Shown here: positions 1 through 9,046 of the stretch, piece by piece
How positions within the stretch are numbered: position 1 is the stretch's first letter
Layout: the number at the start of each line of letters is the position of its first letter
NCBI GenBank assembly: GCA_001179505.1
Contig: CDMY01000462.1
Location: 1 to 64,000 of the forward strand
Length of the DNA: 64,000 bases
From: Vitrella brassicaformis
Lineage: Eukaryota > Sar > Vitrellaceae
Direction: 5' to 3'
The notes under the pieces: model-generated
Databases searched by the model: none
What the model was told of the DNA's origin: nothing
Seen by the model: only the letters and a program-made list of their open reading frames with translations
Translations under genes and position numbers: made by a program

Positions 1-1463
1 GGATCTGCGCCGCCCACTGCTTGATGTTCTGCAGGTGCTGTATGCCAGCCAGCCCGAGGAAAGCATCGGCGTCGATGCCGAACACGTCGAGGGCCCAGCG
101 GAACAGCTTCGGGTTGGTGTTGCCCATGGCCATCCGGACGTCAGCCGCCGTGATGCCCCTCCGCTGCTGGTGGGCCCGCACGACGATGTCGACCATACGA
201 CGCGCATCGTCCAGCCCACACTGAGTCGACGGATCATACCTGGGTGACACCACGGTTGGGTGGATGACCACACCCGCCCATCGGTGTTTGCGCCTACTTG
301 GTGAATCGTCCGTAGAGTGTGCTGTTTTCGCCGTCCGGCAGCGACTTGGCCGCCGCCTGCGTCATAGTCACCGTAACGCCGCGGGTCTGCTGGACAATCG
401 ACAACAACTGAAACAACACGCCACCACACGACGGCGGAAGGATGCAGCGATGCACCATGGCATTTAACCTCTCTCGTGTCTGTACCCACCTGATCATCCT
501 CTACGTCGCCCGTCTTGAGCATGGGCTCGATGGCGTCCAAGCGGGCCATCTCGGCCGCCTTCTCGTGATCTATTCCCTCCAACTCCCCCAGCAGATTCTT
601 CCCCATACCCACCACACCGCCACCGGCACCGCTATCGTCACCGATGTCGTCCATAATGCCACCGTCCCCCGCGCCGCCGGCCCGGGGCCGCTTGGTCGAC
701 GGGTTGTTCACCAGCCGGCCAAACCAGTAGCTGACGCACACAAATCGCCGCACACTTCGACAAACAGTGCCCATCTTGGCTCGGCACTGCGTCTGCCTGC
801 CTCACCTGTACGCCAGGTCACTTTGGTTGGACTCGTGTAGGGTGATGGCATCGATCTCTCCACGCTCGTAGCCCTGCAACTGCTCTACCATCCTAAACCA
901 CACCAAACCACGTCCACACACAGCGGCAGAACACATGAGTCAGTGACGCATCCCGTCGCTCTCCTCCTCTTTGCTTACATGCTGAACACAGGAGGGTACA
1001 CGGGAAGGAATATGCGACCCTCCGAGTCGCGCAGCACGGCCCTGTCGAAGCGGCCGTCGAACAGGGTGGCCATCACGGTGCCCTTGGCCGCACAGAGGGC
1101 CGACCGCTTCACACCGCGAAGAAGCTCCCCGCTCACGTTGATGTCGATCTTGTCGTCCATCCTCTCTGCCGGCAGCTGCGTGACGTCTGCAGTGCCGCCC
1201 ATCGCTGTGACCCTCTCGCTGATCTCTCTGTCGATTTTGTCAGCCTCCTCGATGATGAGGGCCGCCTGCTGTCGGACTGCGGCGAGCTGAGAGGGGAGGC
1301 CGCCGCCATCGCCACCATCTGGCGACGGCGAGGGCTCTTTGCGCTTGTATCCGCCGCTCATGTGCTCATCCACCGGAGAGCCGCCAGCGGCTGGGAAGAC
1401 CGATGGGATAGGTTGTCCATGCGGTTGATATGGTCGGTGTGACGGTGTGTAGTCTCCGCCCAT
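1..1463 (-). CDS. BTB/T1 (KCTD-like) domain protein, 3' end outside window
   Basis: Five exons join in phase: 979-1463, 806-892, 490-730, 298-407 and 1-239 (open at the edge). The N-terminal ~70 residues are Gly/Pro/Ser-rich. A helix with QQAALIIEEADKIDREI follows, then a T1-type BTB core from about residue 100: DDKIDINVSGELLRG, GTVMATLFDGRFDR, DSEGRIFLPVYP, and, across the first junction, YERGEIDAITL. These match the potassium-channel tetramerisation fold (NVGG-like strand, F-x-x-R, D-x-G-R-x-F). The tail contains ITAADVRMAMGNTNPKLFRW, which I do not recognise. KCTD-type proteins oligomerise and often act as cullin-3 adaptors; no channel segment is visible here, so an adaptor role is inferred. 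A broken copy of exon 1 lies at about 7.24-7.46 kb. Confidence 0.8.
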
Positions 1464-3804
1464 CTGTTGTCGGTTGCTTTGTTTCGGTTGTTGCCTTCGT
1501 GTTGGACTTGTAGATCAGGTGTTTTCATTCCACGCCGCCTGAGCCTGAAATAACGTCTCAGAGATCTGTTTCAAGCTCGCAATGACGGCTAAGCTCGCAG
1601 GCGAAGCAAGTTCTGGGAAGGGAAGGATGAGAAGGGGGGAGGACAGGCACGACAATGCATTCGTGGCTGTGTTCCTTCTTCTTTACTCTGTCATGCAGGT
1701 CGTCTTGAGCGTGTGATAGACGCCTCCCCCGAGGCCAGATACGTTCATACGGTGCATGACTCGCTTCCTACCCCTTGACGGGCCCACACATCAGGCGCAG
1801 CGATGGACGCATCGATGGGCTCATACAGGTCCGTAGTGAGTGCGCATAATGAGTTGGGGCTGTCATTCAGTCATTGGGATGGTCCTTCCATATGGATGTC
1901 ACATCTTCAGGTTCATGGGGACGGCAAAAGGCCTCGCCAGGATGAGACAAACGCATTCCATTCAACGTCATCCGTCATGGTATGCTCAGGACAGCCGTGC
2001 ACGTCATGTGATGACTTCTGTGATCGCCTGTGTATCGGGCAGTCAGTGCGTGAAGACTGATGGTTCTGTCCCGTGTCGGCCGATGTCAACAAGTCAACAC
2101 ACAGGAGGCACAATGGACGAGTAACCAAGCATGACATACACAAGCCGAACATACAGACATCTACCTCTCTCTACCTCTCTCTCTTTGTCTGTGTCAGGAG
2201 AGGTGCGGCCCATGCGAGTGGTGTTCACAAGACAGTCGTCATCGCCCCAATGTGGCTTCTGGTCGGTGTGACCCTATCGACTGCGCCAACGTGGGCACAA
2301 ACGCATGGATACATGTGACACTTGCCAGCCAGTATTCGCTTCATTCCATTTTCCATCTTTTCAGTGCAGGGCACATGGGTACATATATACATGAGAGGGA
2401 AACCCACCGATGTCGCTGCTTTCCCGTAAGCAACATGACACGCACGTGACCCGTTCGCCGAATAGCCAGAGGCCGCTTTGTCTCTTGTCTGAGTGTCAGG
2501 AGTCCTTGTGTAGAGGGAGTGATCTGTTATCGAATATGGGGAGCGCCTGTCGGTCCGTGTGGCTTCTTCCTGGCGCCTTGTGATTGATCGATGTTACCCA
2601 ATCGATTGAGCCACTGTAGCCTCACGACAATGGGTACAGACACAAGTGGGGCTCGGCAGCCAGTCTTCACTGACTTACATCTCACCTTTCGTGCAGGGCA
2701 TATGGGTAGTCACATGAGGGAGAGAAGGGCGTGGATGTCACTGCTCTCACTGCTCTTCTGTCGTGGCTTTGGTGGCTAATCTATCTGCCTGGCGCCGGCC
2801 ATGCCATCGCTGTGTGCCAGGTGTTGAGTAGGCAGGATCGGTGCATGTGTGTCTGGGCTGTTGATGTCAGTGAGGCGATCCCATTTTCGAGGTCATTCCA
2901 TGAAGCTTGAAGGCATCCACTCAGTGCCGATGAAGGTGAATGTCATCTCAACATACACACACTCACGCAAACCATGACGTTTCTCTCATCGTCGCTCTGC
3001 AAAGGTCAACAAGAAATCGAGCTGTTCCGGTCCACAATGGCTGGCTGGTCGAGTGCTTTGAGTCTAGCTGAGGATCCACTAGAGGGCAATTGAAGAACCT
3101 CTGCACCCAGACAGGCGCATCTCGACGTCAAAAGTGAAAAAAATTCCATCAAAGTGAGCGGATTTCACGCGATCTGACCTCATCTGCGGCAGCAGCATTC
3201 CTCTCTCCCTCTCTCTGCCTCTAATGGCCTCCTATCGTCCGCAGAAAACGAAATTAAATGCGGCGAGAATTTTGCTTGCGAGCCGAGACGGAGACAGAAG
3301 ATTTACGAGACGGCGGGCCGTTTTTCACATTTTCCGTCCCAGTTCGGCTTTGCAGCCTTGTTTCGGCCACATCTCCTCCGTTTCTTGTCCTTTTCGGCTG
3401 GTTGCTGGCTTGTGTTGTCCGCCTCATCCCCCTCTACCCGTGTCAGCTCGTCCGGATGTCATCCGCCACTTTTTTCCTCCACCGCCGTGCCCCGGGCGAG
3501 GCCTTGTTTGGTGGCGCCCTGCCTTCTGCTGAGCGGCTGGCGACTCCCTGGCGCCTGCAGAGTGCGCACGCGCCTTCGTTTCGCCCAAACCGACCTCCAC
3601 CAGGTGAGTACATATGAGTGTGGCCTCGTGTGTCATGTCTGTTGGGTGTGGTGATGGTGTGGTGTGTGGATGATGTGTAGCGATGAATGCATGGTACATT
3701 CCGTTGCCATGGGTGTGCTCAGATGCCTCCCCTTGTCATGTCTGTGTGTGCAGATGGGCTGGTTGTTTATTCTTTTCATTCCTGTCTCATTTTCTCGACG
3801 CATT
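1464..3804. other. Spacer between divergent genes, no gene recognised
   Basis: Holds the upstream region of the minus-strand KCTD-like gene and possibly the 5' part of the plus-strand otubain-like gene. Two diverged copies of a stretch of about 60-90 bp lie near 2365-2430 and 2693-2760, sharing GCAGGGCA-ATGGGTA. The open frames here lack coherent codon use or recognisable protein motifs. A GT donor after CACCAG at 3604 hints at an untranslated 5' exon near 3.5-3.6 kb, but I cannot connect it. Confidence 0.4.
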
Positions 3805-4020
3805 TCTCTGTTATATTCGATCGGCCGATGACGACCCCTTCGAACCGCACTGCCTTGCCCGAAATGATCTGCAAAGGGTATGTGGGCTGTCGAAATATAC
3901 TGTACCGATCAAATCCCGTGTACGTGTCTCGTGTCTGTGTGTGCAGATGGATCGCCGTCTCCCTCTTACATCTCTGAGGCGCCTACGAAATCATCCGTTT
4001 AGTCTGCCCCCGGCGGCCCC
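3805..4020 (+). repeat. Exon-block repeat, copy 1
   Basis: This stretch repeats the block at 5080-5250: the element TATATTCGATCGGCCGATG, a middle part with GTGTACGTGTCTCGTGTCTG, the acceptor TGTGCAG and an exon beginning ATGGATCGCCGTCTCC. This copy carries an insertion after the first element, and its exon-like parts are out of phase with any model I can build, so it looks decayed. Confidence 0.65.
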
Positions 4021-4044
4021 CGAAGGGAAGACCGCATAGACACC

Positions 4045-6396
4045 ATGGGCGAACACGGTCATCTTCTGTGTACTGTCGCCCCAGGCAAACATACAAGTGT
4101 GTCGGCAAGAAGGGTTTCAAGAGAAGAGTGTTACTTGTCGGATCTGAATGCGGATGGGTGGTTTTGTGTTTATGTTGATTCGGTTGGCGCGTGTCAGGGC
4201 GGTTCCGTTTACGAACACCCAGCCGTCGACAAGGAGGCAGCCCCAGGGACGACACCGATCGTCCTGCTCTTCCGCCCTGGCCATTTTGAGCTCCTATACG
4301 CATCGTAAACAGAACTCACACACATACACACACACACATGCAGAGAGAGAGAGAGAGAGACCGCAGAGACACAGACAGATGTATGTGTATGCTAGTGTGT
4401 GTGTGTGTGTGTGTACAGGAGTAACTCTCGTCGTTACCCGAGGTACCGGTCCTCGACGCCACCTGCAGCCGCCGCCGGAAGGCAACTGAGCTGCGCGCCA
4501 AGGTGGGTGGGCCACACAACCAGCCAGCATGCTCGTGTGTGTTATGCGGTCATGTGTCTATCTCTCCCTCCCTCCCTCCCTCCCTGGCAGGACAGAGCGC
4601 GAGGGCACCCCGTCTGTCGAGTCTGAGGTCCGTCAGCGCATCCCCCACCCCTCCTTCACACACACACATCAACCACATGGATGGATCTCTTTCTTGTGTG
4701 TGTGTGTGTGTGTGTGTGTGCAGAAGTGCGTTGTCGATGCCGCTTCTTCAGCTTCTTCGGACAAGTCCACCACCGCATCTGCTGAGCCCAACACGGTTCA
4801 TCAGCGCACCCACCCCTCCCCCACACGCACATCGGCAACCGTATGCCCACACACCGAGATGCACAAGCACGGTGTGAGAACATGACGAGATCGACATGTG
4901 AAAGTCATCTTTTTGTGCGTCTGTACTCGCAGATCGAAATGTTGTCTACGTTTTATATTCGTCGGCATATATCCGCTTCTTCGCAGTCATGTCTCCGTCA
5001 ATGGGAAAGACATACATACAATACACTTCTCCGCTCTTCTCTCTGTGGATGGGTGATTTGCAGATCGCTGGCTGCATTTATATTCGATCGGCCGATGCCT
5101 TTTGCACATCAAAAGTGAGCTGTCGAAGTATACTATGCTCACCAAGTCGTGTGTACGTGTCTCGTGTCTGTGTGCAGATGGATCGCCGTCTCCATCTTAC
5201 ATCTCCGATGCCCCTGCTTACTGAATCATCCACGCCTGCCCCCGGCGGCCCCACAGGTACGTAAGTGAGGGAGACACAAAAGAGGTGATAATCACGATTT
5301 GCTCATGTCTCTCCTCTTTCGTCTATCTGTCTACGCATATTTGGCCTCTTTGGCGGCCCCCGCTACCCCACTGGCCAGCCCACGGCCTCCACTCGCAGCG
5401 TTGATGACGCTGCCAGATGGAGGCAGCGATAAGGTACGCCTGCCCGACAGGATGTGGGTACTCTCATCTGGCAGCGTCATCAACGCTGTGAGTGGAGGCC
5501 GTGGGCTGGCCAGTGGGGTAGCGGGTCAGATTGAGGAGGCGTCTCTCGGGGCCGCCAGAGACGCGTTACTCGAGTCGGTAGGGGGGAGAGGGAAGGCGGG
5601 CCAATGGCTCCCAACAGCCTCTACTGCCCTGTCTGTCAGGAGCTGTTGCGTGTGTGCCGGGAGAAGTCTGAGATCAACAAGGTAAGATCATCGACCTAAA
5701 CACATGCCAATCTGAGATGCCGGGCGGTGTGTGCGCAGGAGCTGACATCCGTAAAGGATGACAACAAGAAGCTGCTGGACAAGCTTCAAGTGTTGTCAGG
5801 ATTGCACCTTCAGCCAAGTACGCCTCACAGTTGGCTGCCACCAATGCTGCCACACTGACGAATAGCATCCGCACGGCATTCCATGGAGTGGCGCTCTCCT
5901 TTGCTTTTCAGTAGGTCCATCACACTCAAGTTCATTGCCGACACATCACAGCCGCCATCACCATGTACTGTACACCGAGGTTGGTGTGGTGCCGGATGCC
6001 TTCAGCGGCGTTAGAGGAGCACCCTGATGACGAGGTCAAGTACCTGTCAGGTGAGTGAGTGATCCTGCTTAGTGCACAATGGAGATGGATCGACGCTTTG
6101 GGCTACGCCGTTCGGATGTCTTTTGGTCGATGACCTGCCCACATACCTGTTTGTGTTGTGTGTGTGAGTGCAGGAGAAGTGCGGTCCAAACGAATCACCC
6201 ACATAAACAGCTGCACAGGTATGTCTTGTACACCGGAGCAAACAGCCATATGATGGACCGATTTGTCCTTTCCATCGGTGTGTATGTGTGTGTGTGTTGC
6301 TTAGGCCTACATCCCATTTTGAGATGGTGGACAGCTTCCTCAAGCTCGTTGCGGCAGGCGGCATCTCACCATGAGGGATGTGCGCTTTCTGCATGA
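4045..6396 (+). CDS. Otubain C-terminal-like plus coiled-coil protein, 5' end uncertain
   Basis: Thirteen exons join in phase: 4045-4304, 4419-4502, 4591-4627, 4724-4840, 5064-5114, 5178-5256, 5399-5433, 5530-5577, 5640-5681, 5739-5817, 5952-6050, 6174-6218 and 6305-6396 (355 aa from the ATG at 4045). Residues ~50-86 end in PIVLLFRPGHFELLYAS, the C-terminal strand and catalytic-His segment of otubains (peptidase C65; human OTUB1 has LLYRPGHYDILY). I find no upstream GDGNC-type catalytic Cys exon, so the protease domain is partial or its 5' exons are missing. The rest is low complexity followed by a charged helical stretch (ELLRVCREKSEINK, then ELTSVKDDNKKLLDKLQ) and VKYLSG near the end. A shorter alternative starts at the ATG at 5604 (YCPVCQ before ELLRV) and stops at 6027. 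Junctions after 5817 are the least certain. Confidence 0.55.
5064..5360 (+). repeat. Exon-block repeat, copy 2 (in use)
   Basis: The best-preserved copy. It contains two exons of the otubain-like gene (5064-5114, IAGCIYIRSADAFCTSK; 5178-5256, starting MDRRLHLTSP) plus the following intron, which starts GTACGTAAGTGAGGGAG. The block resembles 3805-4020 and, from its second exon onwards, 6660-6802. An isolated ATTTATATTCG-type element also occurs at 4950. Confidence 0.65.
5359..5525. repeat. Long inverted repeat, 61-bp arms, 45-bp spacer
   Basis: Arms 5359-5419 and 5465-5525 are reverse complements at 60 of 61 positions, checked base by base. The left arm covers the acceptor AG (5397-5398) and the first 21 nt of exon 5399-5433. 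The right arm lies wholly in the next intron and ends one base before the next acceptor CAG (5527-5529). Transcribed RNA from either strand could fold into a nearly perfect 61-bp hairpin that hides one exon. Confidence 0.9.
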
Positions 6397-6659
6397 CAAA
6401 AGAACCATGCATTCTTCTTTCCTGCAGGTGTTGTTGTGTGCAGGTATAATTTGCTGCGTACATTTTATATTTTGACCTCTATCGCCTTCCATTGCATGGT
6501 GTGTTTAAAAGGAAAAGAGTATTGAAATTGCCGCTTGATTCCCGAGATCGGAGGACAACGAGGAGGGAGGGAGGGAGACGGCATCACGGCATCCATTTTA
6601 TATTCGAAAGAAAAGAGAGACCAGCACATCGCTGCCACTTGCTACAAGTATATCGATGA

Positions 6660-6802
6660 AGCTCTCGTCGTCCTGCTGCTGTGCATGGATCGCATTTCCC
6701 GACGGCCCCACAGGTACGTAAGTAAGGGAGAAAAAAGAGAATCATGAACGCTCATGTCTCCTCTGTTTGTTTCCGTATGCTTGGCCGCCTCGGCGGCCAT
6801 GT
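6660..6802 (+). repeat. Exon-block repeat, copy 3 (partial)
   Basis: Repeats the 3' end of exon 5178-5256 and the following intron: ATGGATCGC, CGGCCCCACAG, GTACGTAAGTAAGGGAG, CTCATGTCTC and GGCCGCCTCGGCGGCC, the last parallel to GGCCTCTTTGGCGGCC near 5343. The copy lies downstream of the gene's stop and is not part of the spliced model. Confidence 0.6.
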
Positions 6803-7226
6803 AGATATATACCTGTGGCTGTCGCCACACACGGCATATCGGCGACCAAGAAGCGAGCTGCACTGATGATGATCGAGAAGCGGACAATGAGGAGGGAGGG
6901 AGACAGCATACTCACGGCATCCATTCATCCATCAGCTGCTCGGCTGAAGATACCTGTGGCTGTCGCCACACACACACGGCATATCGGCGACCAAGAAGCG
7001 AGCGGCACTGGTGATGATCAAGAAGCGGACAAGGAGGGAGGGAGGGAGACGGCATCACGGCATCCATCCATCCATCCATCCATCAGCTGCTGACTGAAGA
7101 TACCTGTGGCTGTCGCCACACACACACGGCATATCGGCGACCAAGAAGCGAGCGACACTGATGATGATCAAGAAGCGGACAACGAGGAGGGAGGGAGACG
7201 GCATCACGGCATCCATCCCTCCTCGT
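6801..7226. repeat. Tandem repeat, ~150-bp unit, three copies
   Basis: Units start near 6808, 6950 and 7101 with ATACCTGTGGCTGTCGCCAC. Each continues through CGGCATATCGGCGACCAAGA, GATGATCAAGAAGCGGACAA and GGGAGGGAGACGGCATCACG into an ATCC run. A partial fourth copy (GAGGGAGGGAGGGAGACGGC) lies at about 6558-6597. The last unit runs directly into the KCTD-derived fragment. Confidence 0.85.
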
Positions 7227-7242
7227 GCCGATGGCTATTTCA

Positions 7243-7462
7243 GGCAGCTGCGTGACGTCTGCAGTGCCGCCCATCGCTGTGACTTTCTCGCTGATCTCTC
7301 TCTCAATCTTGTTGGCCTCCTCGACGATGATAAGGGCCGCCTGCGGCGAGCTGAGAGGCCAGGTCGCCGCCATCGCCATCGCCATCATCTGCCGACGGCG
7401 AGGGCTCTTTGCGCTTGTTGCCGCCGCTCATGTGCTCATCCACCAAAGAGCCGCCAGCAGCT
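7243..7462 (-). pseudogene. Broken duplicate of KCTD-like exon 1
   Basis: The stretch is about 85-90% identical by eye to 1171-1388 in the same orientation. On the minus strand it encodes QAALIIVEEANKIEREISEK and then VTAMGGTADVTQLP, close to the intact QAALIIEEADKIDREI and TAMGGTADVTQLP. It lacks the BTB core and the start region. An 11-base deletion relative to the parent (GCCTGCGGCG here, GCCTGCTGTCGGACTGCGGCG there) shifts the frame. It reads as a fragment moved with or next to the tandem repeat. Confidence 0.8.
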
Positions 7463-9046
7463 GCAGCCGCGGCACTCATCGAGGCGACAAATGAGCGCGA
7501 TTTAAGGTTTGGTTACTGTTTGGTTTGCCTCACTCAGACCGTTTCACGATACCCACAACTGCAGTTGCTTCTGTGCGTGAATGGACACATGCATAAATGA
7601 ATCAGAGCATTCAGGAGCTGTGTAGCTGTCGGCTGTGTCGTACCCGATATCTGATGCTTACTTATTCATTCTGCAGTGAATGCGTCTGTCGGTCTGTCGG
7701 TCGCATGCGTAAAGCTCGTTCGTTAACACACGAGGACGGGACAACACGCAGGGGCAAAAAGGGACGGCGCCAGTCAGTCGGCGGGTCAGTCAGTGAGTCA
7801 GTCAGTGAGCCTCTCTGCTACAAGGAAGCTACGCTCGACAACCAGACAGCAACCCGACCCAACGCCAGCACTCACGGAGGGAAAAATCCTCGCCCGTGTG
7901 CATGCACCCGTCCTAACAATCGACAGACACTTGACAGACAAGAAGCGATACCAGCTCAGACAGACAACGACCAACACACGTCAAAGAGGGGGAGAGAGAG
8001 AGACAGACAGACAGGCGAGTACTCAGTCAGTCAGTCAGTGCGCTCCGAACCGGACAGAGTCATTTAGGAGGGAAATAAACCGCACGATCCGATCTCTCCC
8101 CAGAAGCAGCAAGAAAACGAGTGTCTCTCTCTGTGTGTGGGCATGTCAATGATGTCTCTCATGTATCCGTACGTTTGTACGTGTTCAGTACCATTGAGGG
8201 AGGGGAACCACACGACAACCATTGAGGGAGGGGAACCACACGACACGACACGATACAATACGACACGACACGACGAGGCAGACAGAGGGGGGCGGGGCCC
8301 CTCTGTGCTTTTTCTTCTTCCCCCGCAAAACCGACACCGCACCGCAACTCTGACGTATGAATGAGCCCCTTTCCCATATCCCTCAGTGAGCCGTCAGGTG
8401 AAAAAGGCTGCTGACGGCCCACACTCCCTGGCCTGGTGGCTCACAGATGTATGCCCACCCCAACCAACACACGTAGGGTGCCTGCATCGGTGTAAGCACC
8501 CACTTCTGTCCGGCCGCATCAGAGATCCATCGGACGTCCGCATGTCTGACAGCATCAAGATATGCACTCAGCCAACATGATGACGTCAGCTGTGCACATC
8601 TCGGTGCAGCGCGACATGGAGACATCCCATCATGAGATCTCACAACAACACAAGGTACACAATGGGGCTGCGGCCTGCCTGTCTGTCTGCGTGCAGTGAG
8701 CATTGCCACGGGCTCGATGACACATCAATCCTCCTTTTCTATGAGGTGGACGGTGCGTCACCGCCACTCTGGCAGGGCCCTCCGGCACACCAACAGACGA
8801 CCGCCTTGTCACACACACACACCACACACAGCACTCGCTTCACCGCACAGTGTGAAAAATTATAGGCATGATCAGGAATCAAGAAGGGGCGTGGCCACGC
8901 CCGGCGAATGGCTGACGCCCGCAAACAAGAGAGACAAGAAACTCAGTCACGCGCCCCAAGACCCACCCACGCACCCCTTCCACCGCATCAACACAGAAAC
9001 AAAACGCACCACACGCCCCTGGCCCCTTCCCTCCCTCCCTGCCAGT
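7463..9046. other. Spacer with short tandem repeats, no gene recognised
   Basis: Contains GTCA/GTGA runs near 7770-7810 and 8020-8040, a two-copy ~27-bp tandem repeat at about 8190-8243 (core CCATTGAGGGAGGGGAACCA) and an ACGAC run after it. The 3' part should hold the 3' untranslated region of the gene ending at 9047. Nothing here looks coding on either strand. Confidence 0.5.

Noticed and set aside
5604-6027. Separate small gene starting at ATG 5604 with a YCPVCQ motif
   Set aside because: Only one Cys pair is present, and the exon joins upstream exons in phase through a good acceptor at 5637-5639; kept only as an alternative start.
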